Shown here: piece by piece, positions 1 to 11,907 of the stretch
How the letters are laid out: each line of letters begins with the position of its first letter
Position numbering within the stretch: position 1 is the first letter of the stretch
Position numbers and translations under genes: made by a program
Notes under the pieces: generated by a model
Told to the model about the DNA's origin: nothing
Databases searched by the model: none
The model's input: only the letters and a program-made list of their open reading frames with translations
From: Gnetum montanum
Lineage: Eukaryota; Streptophyta; Gnetopsida; Gnetales; Gnetaceae
Assembly (NCBI GenBank): GCA_015680685.1
Contig: MNCI01015547.1
Location: forward strand, 91,543 to 136,905
Direction of reading: 5' to 3'
Length of the DNA: 45,363 nt

Positions 1-416
1 AAAAAATAGATCTCTTAATCTACAAATGTGCATGAAACAAAAATGCACAAATCAATTTGAAAAACAGATCAAACTAACCTCTAGCCATTGATGCCATTGA
101 TGTCTTAATGTTCTGAATCTTCTTTTACACAGGCACTCTGCGGTGATGGTGTATGCAGACTGTAAGCGACTGTGAAAGGGACCTGAACTGCTACACTGCA
201 ATTGATTCCCCGTGCCTTGTTCTCCCATCAAGAAGTCAGAAGGTCCAGGAATCAGTTACCATTTATTAGAAAAATATGAGACCATTTCCAGATAACAATG
301 AATCGGTTGGAACGGATGGATTGCAACGAAAACTGTCATGTTGCTGTCCAAAGCTATCACATTGTTAACTGAGATAAATCTTCACAACAAGTTTAGAAAT
401 CTTATCTCATCTCCAG
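1..416. other. Non-coding, no feature recognised
   Basis: I see no convincing reading frame. The stretch at about 130-260 has a more balanced base composition than its surroundings and could be a remnant of unique sequence, but it matches no gene I know. Confidence 0.4.
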
Positions 417-516
417 GGAAAATTCTAAAACTATCCGACAGTAGAAACAGAAGGTGTAGTTCACCAAGGAAAATTCTAAAACTATCCGACAGTAGAAACA
501 GAAAGTGTAGTTCGCA
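417..516. repeat. 51-bp tandem duplication, two copies
   Basis: A unit beginning GGAAAATTCTAAAACTATCC starts at 417 and again at 468, with only a few differences over 51 bases. The period is a multiple of three, so the overlapping 64-codon plus-strand frame (338-532) shows a repeated 17-residue block. I treat that frame as chance because nothing else supports it. Confidence 0.9.
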
Positions 517-519
517 AAT

Positions 520-1013
520 AATAAACTGCTAATTCATTGTTACAACCGTTACCTGTCTTCCAAAAAAGATGGATAGAAGCCATACAAGAATGATGGGAAA
601 ATATTTGGAAATGGGAATGATAGGAAAACATGTTTTATTACTTCCTCCAAAGAACATGAGATACACCATACAATATTTTTAACCAAACATCTTTTATAAA
701 AGACCAATGTTAAAGGAATGAACCCTACTTACTAGAAATGATGAATATCAAATTTTTTTGGTTCTGGTTAATGGTAACCCATTTCAAAACGCTCTTTCTT
801 CCTATCTATTCCTAATAAGTACTATAAGTTGGAGGGTTTGTATGTGTGCTAAGTAAATAACGATCTATGATAAGATTGAATAAAATGCAATACAAGAATC
901 AAATAGATTGAGTATCTAAATAAATAGATTTTCTTTTCTATCTCATCAAAATAATTTCATTTGTTTTCATTTTATCCATTTTTAATGTTGTACTTGTACC
1001 TTTACTATCTCTA
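520..1013 (+). repeat. Long direct repeat, copy 1
   Basis: This stretch is closely similar to 7718-8222 in the same orientation. Shared landmarks include AACCGTTACCTGTCTTCC at 544 (7741 in copy 2) and the run ending GTACTTGTACCTTT near 1000 (8210 in copy 2). Copy 2 carries a short insertion near 7995-8010 and copy 1 a few extra bases near 765. The ends do not show TG...CA, so I do not call these LTRs. The pair brackets a 6.7-kb block containing the copia fragment and the SABATH pseudogene. A dispersed repeat or a local duplication would both fit. Confidence 0.85.
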
Positions 1014-1244
1014 ATTCACAAAATTTGATGCAAAACTCCTTGACATCTTTCTCATCCTACATTAGGATTTTAAACTTCATGATCGTCTCTTGCCTCTACC
1101 AAGACTATTCAAATTTTCTTCTCAACCTATGTTTCATTAGATTTGAATCCCTGATAGGTTGACCATTTCTCTTTTCATAACTTTGGAACTCCTTTTCCCA
1201 CTATGTAGAAGTTATACCTTCTAATCTAGATTTAGTACACTCAA

Positions 1245-1752
1245 TTAGTTTGGTACCTCTTCCAACTCAAGATGCTTGTCAAGTACCTTCAACCAACTTG
1301 CAAAAGCATTGGTGTCATCTACAATAGTGAAATTCTTTAGTTGCACATATGGAAGTCCAATAGCATTTTTGAATGCTCTAGTAAGCCTAGTTGTATCTTC
1401 ATCATTAAGCTTATTGTGAGAAGATGTAAACATTGGTGATGGAATCCTTGGAATTCTAACATGAGGATTGAAATTCCCTTCCACTAGAATCCTTATCTAA
1501 TGATTCCAACACTCCCATAGCTAGAATGTCCTTCCTTCTCATCTTCTCCCCCTCCATCAAGTTGAGAAACTTCTTCATCTCCATTCAACATGAATGCTCA
1601 TCATCTCCATAAGTCTGAATATGGTTAGAATTGATATTTCAATCTACCTTGGTACTTATCTCATCTAAGTGAGCAACCATTAGTTGAATGACAAACTTCA
1701 TGCTCTCCATGCCTTTGTTTAGAGCTCAAACCTGTTTCCTCTTAGATGTCAT
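1245..1752 (-). pseudogene. Possible degenerate retroelement gag-like remnant
   Basis: Read on the minus strand from an ATG at 1752, the sequence gives a lysine- and glutamate-rich stretch broken by three stops (TGA at each), then shifts frame into an open 80-codon segment (1484-1245). The later part holds a motif, ASWLKVLDKHLE, of the kind seen in the helical part of plant gag proteins. A short further reading below 1245 continues with charged residues and stops. No zinc knuckle is visible. The assignment to gag rests on composition and a weak resemblance, so it could equally be a fragment of another decayed repeat gene. Confidence 0.3.
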
Positions 1753-2750
1753 CTAAAATTAACAAAAATCCATAACCAAATTCCAAGCAAAAACCAACCT
1801 AATTCTCTAATACCAATAATGCTAGAGTAAGGTTACTCCATTTACTTTAATTCTCTAAACACCTACCTAATCCAAATATTATGAAGACATTTCAATTTAC
1901 TAGAAAACATGAAAATTAATTATCTTTAGTTAATGAAAAGAAGATTACAAATCAATTATTCCACAACCCACAATAACCCACTCAATGACATTATAGAGCA
2001 TGAGGCACTATAACCACACAACGATTGTCCTCAATGCAAGGTACAGCTGAATCAAATCTCTCCCACAAACACAAGACTAAGATCACACACAACATACACA
2101 TTGAGAGCTATAATGGTCAAAACATGTACAATTGACCATAGAGATGCATACACACACATGCATGCAATCTATCTTCCAACTCTTAGGTGCTTAGCTTTCA
2201 TATCTAGTCATCACAATCATGATCAAAAACATGAAACACACAACAATATTTATTAAATTCAAGACAAAAACCCTAAGAAAACCTTCTCTATGCTCAACTT
2301 AGAGATTCCCAATTGTTTCCATCTTGTTCTCATATTTTTTGGCTATTTCCAAACTTGGAACTAGTAACTTAAAACTTTTCCTAGCCATACGAGACATGTA
2401 TAGGGTTAGAAAGATGTCTTTCTACAACATCCAACTTTCTGGGCAATGACCTTTCCCATTTGGGAGAGACATACCATCTCCCCAAAGATGTCTTCTAGTA
2501 AGATAAGATGTCTCTTCTACATTTAGGATGTCTCCTATGTATCACCAACTCTTGCCCAAGATTTCTCTCCAACTTTCCGAAACATGCAAATGACCACTTT
2601 TAGGGATAAAAAAGGGACTCGAAAGAGGTATCCCTACACCAAAAACTTATATCATGGTCAATCTACATATGTTAATATAAATTCATAAAAAATTAATATC
2701 TAGGATTGTGAGCTAGTAAACACTCTATTATCTATGGGCATATAGTTATT
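1753..2750. other. AT-rich spacer, no gene seen
   Basis: I see no reading frame or repeat here that I can support. Simple CA-rich stretches occur near 2090-2165. Confidence 0.5.
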
Positions 2751-2754
2751 CATG

Positions 2755-3430
2755 GAGCAATGCCTAAGGATAGATGAAAAAATGAAGGTACTAAGCAAAA
2801 TCCCCTATGCTAGTATTGTTGTCAATCTCATGTATGGAATGGTTTACACTAGGTTTGATGTGCATATGTACTAGGAGCAATAAGCATGTTTATGTCTAAT
2901 CTTGGAAAGGAATAGTATATGGATATTAAAAGAATTCTTAGATATCTTCAAGGTACCACTAATTTTTCCATTTGTTACAAGAAAAGTTTCTTTGGATTGC
3001 ATGGCTTTACGGATGTTAATTGGAAAGTTGATCTTACTTGTTAAAAATCTAAAAGTATGTTTTTTATTAGTTGGATCATCAAGAAATAAAGCTATCTTGC
3101 ATTATCAATAGGTGAAGCAAGTATGCAACAACTTTTTAAGCAAGAAAAGAAGTAGTTTGGCTCCAATGATTAGTCAAATACTTTGGACAAGAAGAATATA
3201 ATTCTTATAATAACTAAAGTATAATTTTCTTATCAAACAATCCTAGGTTCTATGCAAGGATAAAGCATATTGAGATTCATTACCATTTTATACTAAATCA
3301 AATTGAAAAAGGAAAGATTCCTCTCATGAAGTTTCCTACATTAGAAAGTCTAGCAAACAAGTTGACTAATGCTATTCCTATGGACAAGTTTAATTGTTGT
3401 AGAAAAGAATTTAAATTGGCAAATTGCGAA
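2755..3430 (+). pseudogene. Ty1/copia pol fragment: end of RT plus RNase H
   Basis: Reading the plus strand across frameshifts recovers the order of motifs typical of the end of a copia polyprotein. First comes the post-RT linker with PYASIVVNLMYGMVYTRFD (about 2803-2860), then ILRYLQGTT-like and GLHGFTDVNW-like motifs (about 2928-3025), LSIGEAS (3103-3123), and the RNase H tail RIKHIEIHYHFI with LANKLTNAIPMDKF (about 3258-3395). In intact copia elements these belong to one frame. Here at least two frameshifts and many stops break it. RT catalytic motifs, integrase and gag are missing, so this is a 3'-end relic. The following 0.5 kb could be its 3' LTR, but I could not find a matching partner. 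Confidence 0.85.
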
Positions 3431-4930
3431 ATGTTATGGCTACTTTTAGTTATAATACCTTAAAATAAACAAGTAGTAGCATTGTAATGAGTGTTGATTA
3501 TTTTAATAAACCTACAAAATATTATATAACCATTATTGTAGGTATAATGCATTTTAGCCTACAAACTTACAAAATATGTAATTGATGTTGCAAGTGTATA
3601 TTAAAATCAGTATAAAGTCTATGTAACAGAAAGATCTAATTTGGCCATGAATAATTATGAATTGTAACTTCATAATTAAGTGTTATCCAAATAAGTCATT
3701 GTATCCATCATATGAGTGGTTACTTAGGTGGTCATTGAATGCAAGTCATCAAGCATTAAGCTATTGAATGTATTCTCTTCTCTTATAATACTTGGTTTGA
3801 TTTGAGGCCTGCTAGAAGTTAGAGCTACTTTCATATACCTTCTTCTGGTAATCTTTTGTGTATTTCTTCTAATTTATGATTGTCTCTCTATTTATGTTGC
3901 TTTTTTTATTCTAATTTTGTACTTAATTAAAGTATAAACTAATAATACATGGACCTATAAATGACTACTGTTTGCGTGGCAAAGCTCTAAATGTTAAAGA
4001 AATTAAGGAAGTTTTTGACTAATATTCTATAAAAAAAAAAACCTTTCTCATATTCTATGGTGGGAAAATCACATGACTTTAAATACATATAGTTAAAGTG
4101 TAACAATCCTTGGTACAAAATTTATATGAGAACAAACATTTCCTAAGACAAATGAAAAGAAACAAAGCTTTTCTTTTTCTTAATTAGATGTTGATTCAAG
4201 AGATGTGTAGTGATAGATAAGGTATTGTGAAATGGTTATAACTGACTAGCATCTAAGGATAAATTTGTAGTAACTATTGAAAATATGTTCATATGGATAG
4301 TGAAAGAACTAATACATTCAAAATTATATAGATGAATAATTCATACTCTGTGTGGGGAATGTTGAACATATGCTAAGCAACCTTGTTTAAAATGGTGGGT
4401 TTGAAACAACAAATTTTCACATAATGAATTTTTTGCATTTATAAACTAAAAAATTGTTAATTTACTAACAAGATCTTTAAACAGAAACCTAGTTCAATTT
4501 TAATATTGAGTAACAGATTTTTAAAAAATGTAACAAAATTTTAGTAAATTATTAATAATAATGCTTTTATCCCATATATAATAACATTACAATTAACGAA
4601 TTTGAAAGATTTAACATTGTTAGCTATCTACTTGACTAGAAAAACCTTTTCACAAATAAAAATTCAATTTTTTCTGGTAAATCACTATCCTGATTTTTAA
4701 ATGTAAGTACAAGATGTACAAGAGAGTCCAAGGGTATATCTCGATAAAAACATTGTACAACTTGCAATTAAGAATTGATGTCCATTTGCCTAGGAGCTAA
4801 AAGTTTCAAGACTCCATAAAAGCTACACTTATTACATGCTTTTGTCTCCATCTTGATGATAAGAAAACTCATTACTTTTTAAGCAGCCTTACCTTGGTCT
4901 CAAGTCAAGTCATTACTACCCTAAAAGTAC
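3431..4930. other. AT-rich spacer, possible copia 3' LTR remnant
   Basis: The sequence is AT-rich with no supported frame. The stretch just after the copia RNase H tail should hold the 3' LTR of that element, but no second LTR copy is visible in the window, so its limits cannot be set. Confidence 0.4.
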
Positions 4931-4936
4931 ATGATG

Positions 4937-6364
4937 TTACTTGCATTCAAGTTGCAAATAGACAAACCTTCCTTTGCTCCAGTCATTCACAACTTCTTCC
5001 CATTCATCAACTGCAAATGCATCTACAATGTGAAAAAAGCTTGCGAATTCAACCTTTCCAATATGGTTTTCTATCAAAGTCTCAAACATAGATTTCACAA
5101 ATTTTGAGATGGTCTTGGCCAGCTGCATTTTCTGATTACCATTCTTTCCTTTCTGGAATTCCTCCAAATTGTTCATGAACTGCACTCTCATGGTGTAAAA
5201 TGCCCCATTCTTGTTTACAATGTCTTTTACTTCCTCCACGGAAGGAAAGTACAATGGCAAGTTGAATGTTTCTAGCTTATCCGCTGCCAATAAATTCTGC
5301 GATTAACAAATGTTAACAGTAACTTTAGTATAAGACATCTGCAACCGTTTTCAAAATATAGTAGATTGCAGAAATAGACTTAGCATATCGGATTGGATTA
5401 TTAGTTAGGTGGAACCTTAGATTTCATATCTTCAAATGCGTGATTGAATAGTCGTCTAATTGCTTCTCCCGTGCCATTCTTAAAAGGAGCCTGTGACACT
5501 CTTCCTGCAATCAGCAAAACCATTTGGCCCTTGCTAACGACTTCTTTTCCACTTGCTTGCAGGAAGGCCCGAAAATCAGACTCAAACTGCGCTGCATAAG
5601 CTTTTGCCACTTGCGGTATTGTTTGCTCACTAAAATACACGCTGTCGGGGTTCCATGCACTTTAGTTTTTGTCAATCACAAGAACAGGTACCTGCTTTGA
5701 CAGATCAACCCTTTTACAGTGGCCATCCATAAAACTTCAGATGAAAAAACAAAGGAAAACAAAACTGCTAAGTTGTCACCAATCTCTCCAAAGTGTAAAA
5801 CAATAAGGATTATTAAGAATTGTTGAGGTGTTTTTTTTTTTTTTAACACTAATAACCCATAGGTGGAAATAGGTTCTTGTTACTAAACTATACCTGTGAA
5901 ATCCACTGAAAAGCCACAGAATGAAGACTATTGTCTGGAAAAAGTCTACCATAAAAGGACCCAGCAACCCCTGCAGTGAAAACTCTATGGGTCTTCACCA
6001 AACTGTCTTTAGATTCATCATTAGAGAGGATCCCAAAAAAGGAGATCATTGAAAAATACTAGCAACTGAGGATCAGGATTGATTCCATTTGCTATAAATC
6101 CTTTCTTGAAAGCCTTCACTATCATTTTTGCAGCAGTGATGGAGTTCTTTCCACTTGCACAACCCAAATCAGCAATATGGATTGTCTGGTACTGCTTCCC
6201 ATGAATTTTGGCAGTTTGAAAAGCACTTTCTTTGATATAGCCCTTCCCAAATTCCGTAGCATGTGCCTTCATTTTGATGGTAGCTGTCATTCCCTGAGCC
6301 GTCCTTCATTTTCAACACTCTTTGACTAATGCTGCTGCTGATTCTTCTGCACCTGCAAAGCCAT
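4937..6364 (-). pseudogene. SABATH-family methyltransferase pseudogene (salicylate/jasmonate/IAA methyltransferase-like)
   Basis: SABATH enzymes use S-adenosylmethionine to methylate small carboxylic acids or nitrogen atoms in the cytosol. Three exons can be read on the minus strand. Exon 6364-5894 has an N-terminal VLKMKDGSGNDSY-like segment, the SAM-binding motif IADLGCASGKNS and then AGVAGSFYGRLFPDNSLHS. Exon 5691-5416 holds VYFSEQTIPQVAKAY and GQMVLLIAGR. Exon 5296-4937 begins NLLAADKLETFNLPLYFPS and ends at TAA 4937-4939. Both introns (5893-5692 and 5415-5297) have GT...AG ends and phases that join correctly. The gene is broken by a one-base shift between the N-terminal segment and motif I, by a one-base shift at the six-A run 6035-6040, and by an in-frame TAA at 5662-5664. 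The substrate cannot be inferred. Reading-frame continuity elsewhere suggests fairly recent loss compared with the retroelements. Confidence 0.9.
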
Positions 6365-6751
6365 GGCAATTCTTACCCCGAAACCGCAACAAGCGTTCAC
6401 AATAGTGACAATACTGTAGAACTCAACTTTCCAATACTAACGACTAAGCACTGCAGGTATTATAAAAGGTAGTTTGTCTATTCAAATCTCTGCAAACCTG
6501 TACATACAAGTCTGTCTTCAGCATTACTATACGTATTTCTGATGTGAAATCCCATGTGGAACTTCTTCGCCTGATAAATGAAGGAATTGGTTGACGGATG
6601 GGAAAGGTGGTCTTATAAAAATCCAATATCACGTTCAGTAGATAAGCAATATATAGCATGATAGCATTTTACCTGCACTGAAGTTACCAACAGCAGCATT
6701 ATGAATACAGTGAATACACAGTGACGCACCGACAGGGTAACGTACGATAGC

Positions 6752-6813
6752 CAGCACTCTATTTTAGTCAGTCAAGCATGGTCAGCACTCTATTTTAGTC
6801 AGTCAAGCATGGT
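6752..6813. repeat. 31-bp perfect tandem duplication
   Basis: The unit CAGCACTCTATTTTAGTCAG continues for 31 bases and is repeated at once (6752-6782 and 6783-6813). It lies upstream of the SABATH pseudogene on that gene's strand. Confidence 0.95.
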
Positions 6814-6961
6814 GATCTATGCATTTAGGTAAACAAGGCAAGAAAAATCAAACAAAATTAACTGTTTCCAACTATTTGTAAAAGTCAGAGTAACCCAGAC
6901 TGGTAACCTACCACGTGACATCAAACTGTAAAATTACTTCGCAGACCACACTCTGACAATG

Positions 6962-7089
6962 TGGGAAGGCTTTTTGCAGAGAAGAAAACATTTTTCATAA
7001 ACAGATATAATAGAAAAATTAAAAATGGGAAGGCTTTTTGCAGAGAAGAATACATTTTTCATAAACAGATATAATAGAAAAAATAAAAA
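6962..7089. repeat. 64-bp tandem duplication
   Basis: Two adjacent near-identical 64-base units start with TGGGAAGGCTTTTTGCAGAG at 6962 and 7026. They differ at only a few positions, so the duplication is young relative to the flanking repeats. Confidence 0.95.
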
Positions 7090-7717
7090 TTATACGGTTT
7101 TTGAATGTGTTCAAAGATTTCAAAAAGTTTTGAACCTTAATATCTTGCTGTCTCAAGCCTAAATTAAATTATTTCTTTACACTTTAAAGGTGGACACGGC
7201 AATTCAACTCATGATGCAACTGTCTCCAAGAAAAAACGAAAAAGATATTTTTGCAGCAACTCTGTCACACCACTGTGAGATTTTTTTCAAACAATTAGAA
7301 ATATACCAAGTACACAATAAAAAACACATCAAGACAAAAGCTTATAACTTCAAATCAAAGACTATTCATAAGCGTGTGTCATATAATTCAATCTGTATCG
7401 AGTTCACGTGTTCTAGCGTCAGCTCGTTAAAAATAGTGCAATATCTATTTTAAAAATTCTATATTAGGGATAAAAATTCAAAATCACCTCATTGCCCGCT
7501 ACCCGATAAGTCACGTCTGTATTTAGTATTTACACAACGATAATCTCTCCGTGTTATTCATTGTTTTACCAGCTAACCATGCCAATTTTCACATCATAGA
7601 GGGGTAAAAAAAACATTGTGTTTGAGAGCAGGGAATTTGCAGTCTCTTGGCTTCAAGAAAGATACTCAATGTAATGCAGATAAAAGTTAATTTCTTCTTC
7701 TAGGTACTCAGAAACAA
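7090..7717. other. Spacer, no gene seen
   Basis: An 87-codon plus-strand frame (7190-7453) is present but lysine- and isoleucine-rich, resembles no family I know, and is probably chance in AT-rich DNA. Confidence 0.45.
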
Positions 7718-8222
7718 CAGAATAAACTATGATGGTAACAAACCGTTACCTGTCTTCCAAAAAAGATGGATAGAAGCCGTAAAAGAATGATGTAAAAATA
7801 TTTGGAAATGGTAATGATAGGAAAACTTGTTTTATTACATCCTCCAGAGAACATGAGATACACCAGAAAATATTTTTAACAAAACCTCTTTTATAAAAGA
7901 CCAATGTTAAATGAATGAACCCTAGTTACTAGAAATTAAGGATTTCAAATGTTTTGGTTCCCGATAACACATTTCAAAACGCTGTTTCTTCTGGAATTAC
8001 TGTTTCACCTATCTATTCCTAATAAGTATTATAAGTCGAAGGGTTTGTATGATTGCTAAGGAAATAACAATCTAAGATAAGATTGAATAAAATGCAATAC
8101 AAGAAGCAAACAGATTGAGTATCTAAATAAATAGATTTTCTTTTCTATCTCATCAAAATAATTTCATTTGTTTTCATTTTATCCATTTTTAATGTTGTAC
8201 TTGTACCTTTCCTATCTCTTAT
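7718..8222 (+). repeat. Long direct repeat, copy 2
   Basis: Partner of 520-1013, same orientation. Homology ends in both copies shortly after GTACTTGTACCTTT. Copy 2 contains an extra segment around 7995-8010 (TCTGGAATTACTGTTTCACC). The flanking sequences outside the repeats are unrelated. Confidence 0.85.
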
Positions 8223-11200
8223 TAACTTTTAGTTGTAATACTTTTAGCAAGGAAAATTCAATTTACAAGTTTCATTACAGCAGACACTGTTGATTTATGG
8301 ACAGAAAAAAAAAATCCGTAAAAGAAATTCTGAAACTAATGATGCCTGATTCAGGGTTGTCTCCTTAAATTTTTTTATTCTTAATCGATTAGTTGTTTAG
8401 GCTCACAACCACATATTTGGACATGGGGATCAACTTTTTCACGTGAGTTGGAATGGAATCCTAAGATCTGGAAGGCGATTTTTTAAAAAAATAATTTCAA
8501 CTTCATCTTTATAATGTCATCCGGATTTCATGCACCGGAAAACCAAATATTAAATAAATTTTGCTCATGGCTGGTGGAGGGAGCATCAAAACAAAAACGG
8601 AGGACCAACCAGTGTGATGATAATCAATAAAACGGTCGCTTCAGGCGAGGTTCACGAGGACATCGCATGATCATCAGACACAATTCCTGTTTTTATCTCT
8701 CCAACAACAAGAACTGCGATTTGCTCAGTGACACAGGAATCATGCCATTCCCTACCGAGAACTCCTTTCCGGTCCCATTGGGGTATTAATGCACCCAACT
8801 TTGTCTTGTGAATCCTGCCTGCCGATAGTTACCTTCTTCTCATCTCACGCTACATCTCTATCTATGGTAAAGAGACCATGTTGATATGGGTAGTATATTG
8901 GTGTAATTAAAACGGAATCCCCTCTCGGAAATGCTTTAATTTCAAGCTATTTTTTCTTTTTTCCCAGCAAAAAAGCGAAATGTGAATCACCCTTTTTTTT
9001 CTTTTTTAAAAATAAAACAGCCGTTAAACCAGATTTCTGAAAGCATTCGCAATTATACCCTTTTCTTCCATTTCTTCAATTGGCTTTTCTGGATGCAAAT
9101 TTTTTATTTGTTTGGCAATTTTTCAATTTTTTATTTCATCTTACATTTTTCTAAAAGACAAAAAATCATGGTTAAATTTAAAATAAAATTGAACATTGGA
9201 AAGAAAGAAATTTCAGAGAATCTTGCTTTGTCACAGCACCAAAATGAGACTTTCCATTGGGATCACTTTTTAGAATGATTTAAACTGATAATTTTCAAAT
9301 GGCTTTTAGTTTGCTATATAATAAGTTGCTTGGACTTTCAAAGATAAGCATAACTTCATATTATGCACAAATCCAATTTCTACAAAGCTGTACCGGGTTC
9401 ACTTGGGCTTTTTCAATCATCACTTGCTCACCAAAACTGGATAACAGGTCTATTTTGGATCTATGACTGAAATTTCTCATTGAACTTCAACATACAAGAA
9501 GTTATACAACTGTACCCGGTACCCTTTTTCTCTATTGGACCAAGTAATGAACCTATGCAAGAAATTAACAGTAAACTGCAAAAAATCTAAAAATTTTTTT
9601 GTTAAATTGCTTCAGCTTGTTCAAGGATGGTTATCTTATTATCCAAAAATTAGGGAAATAATTATCGGGAAAGTAATGCTTGATTGTAGTGAGATACATC
9701 AACGTTGAATTAAGTCCAAATTTAAGTGACTGTATTTCATCTTGGGATAAAGAAGATTCTTAAGAATTTTTTAAAAACCATTTTTTAACAGATAAAGATA
9801 GTTTTAAATAAAAGCCCATGAGAATGAGCATGATAGCCGCTGTGCAAGATAGGGAATTGACGAATTTTTTGTTATGATTTTAAACTAATATTTCTATAAA
9901 AACCAAAAAATATACGACCAGAACGACGTAGAATGATTGCGTATAAAAAACAAAAGGATGCGATGAGAATGATGTAGAACGATTGCGGATATGGATCCGT
10001 CGTGGCAAGGAGAATAATATCTCATGCGCAGGCATATCTAATTGCAAACGGAGAAGCATGAGCATAAAATGCAATACACCATGAGAAGGCAACCGTAGGC
10101 ACCATTCATGAGCTAATCGTTAGCCGGATTGATCGATGGAGTTGTTGGTGCATTAATACCCGATTTGGTCTGAAAAGGGTGTCGCTTGCGGGCCGTTGAA
10201 GATGAAGTGATGGTGCTGTCACTCAGACAGCGGTGATCGTCTCGACATTATCATTATGGTAAGAGTCAGAAACATTAAACACTATGGTTAAGAGTCAGAA
10301 ACAGTAAACAAAGATAACAAATTAAAAGGAACGGCAACAGAGTTGTGAATAGGTACAGGCCACTGGTTAGCGTTGAGTGGTGGAGATAGAACGAGCTTGT
10401 CAGAAGGAGATTGCCGGGGCCATGTGGTCAAAGGAATTAGGAAGCACGTAGAACATTGACCACCTTTGAAATTAGCCTTTAATTTGGCCTTTCGTATTTG
10501 GTATTAAATAAATTTTAACCACACCCTGCTGTGCTGCCTGGTGGATGTAGTAAGTTGTAGTGTGTTACCCATAAATCCCTATCTTCTTCTGTGAATTCTT
10601 GGAGGAATATTGGCCCACTACTTCAAACTCAACATGTTTGTCACATCTTTCTTTGTATGCTTTACGAGTTGGGGATTGCTATTTAGACACATACTCTTTT
10701 TATTCTTCATCGTTGTTGAGACTCTTTTGCTTATGTAAATCATATTAGCAGCATATACTTGAATTAATGTTTTTTCTTGATAAAATTTTTAGCATTTCAT
10801 TGTTGTTTTCCTCTTTTGCTAGGCCACAATATAATAATAGATATTCTTTTAGGTGTTCATTAAAGAGCATTTTGAAAAAAGGAGAAGAAGAAGCCATGAA
10901 ACATCAACATTTAGGTCTTTGTTTCTATTTTTATAAAATTAAGTGTTAAGAACCTAACTTGAGGTCATAAACAATCTTTGACTTGATATAACCTTCACTA
11001 ATTTAATGATAATGACACAATGGAACACAAATCTCCAATCGAATGTGGACTTAGCCTACTGCATGTAAAGTACGAACAACATGGGAATGATAAAAACTTA
11101 ATGTTTAGATTGTAAAAAGTAGCCAAGTGTTTATTACTAGAAAGATGACTAAGTATAAAATACTAAAAAAATAGACTCTGAGAAATAGAATAAATTCTAA

Positions 11201-11902
11201 GTATGAAATGTGAGTAGCAAAGCATAAAATACTGAATATGAGATACTATTATATGGAGAAAAGGGTTTGGGTTCCCCTCCCAAATAAGAAAAATGCTTTA
11301 TTACTTATAGAATAAATGTTCACCACCTTGGGAGGGCCAAACTAAAAGTGCTAGAGTAAAAATGTGAGTAAAGCTAATAATAACAACCTAAGTTGTGAGC
11401 AAAATATGGGTTTGGAGAGTACAATCGAACCTTTGAAGAGTAAGTATATAGATGAAGAATTCTTAGGTATTGTCCAAAATCAATTTGGTGGCAAAACATG
11501 GCTATGTTGGCTGAGGATCCTATCACTAATGCTGGTGTCGAAAAAATATCAACTTTGGAAACTAAAGTTCGTGCTAAAAAATTCTATGTCTAGAATGCTA
11601 ACATAGATGATGCCTGACTAACACTGACGTTGCATCAATATTAGTATTAGAGCCTTGAGGAGTTGTGGTGGTCATGGAGCATGTGGGAGACATTGGGTGA
11701 TCTACTGCACATGTTCTTGATTTCTCAAGATTTTGAAAAGTGCCCTAGATCTCAAGAAACCAACCCTTAAATATAGGTTTAGATCCTATATTTATTAGGT
11801 TAGGATTGCCAAATTCAACTCTAGAATTAAGTGAAGTTTACTTGGAGTTCATCTAGATTTCAAAAATGATAAGTTTGACCTTTGCACTTCAGTTTTGAAA
11901 GC
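8223..11902. other. Spacer with a faint inverted repeat, no gene
   Basis: No supported coding region. The segments around 8700-8870 and 10060-10235 are less AT-rich than their surroundings and appear to be diverged reverse complements (see findings). The rest is AT-rich. Short frames at 8982-9278, 9880-10092 and 11364-11606 have no recognisable motifs. Confidence 0.4.
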
Positions 11903-11907
11903 TCCAT
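11903..11907 (+). repeat. Target-site duplication, left (TCCAT)
   Basis: Five bases immediately before the solo LTR. They match TCCAC at 12781-12785 except for one T/C difference, which fits an old 5-bp duplication made by a retroelement integrase. Confidence 0.7.

Noticed and set aside
4894-5091. Plus-strand frame over the SABATH region
   Set aside because: Antisense shadow of the last SABATH exon.
520-8222. Direct repeats as a pair of LTRs of a 7.7-kb element
   Set aside because: Ends are not TG...CA, no primer site or polypurine tract is visible next to them, and the interior holds a host gene remnant and a copia piece, not a single element.
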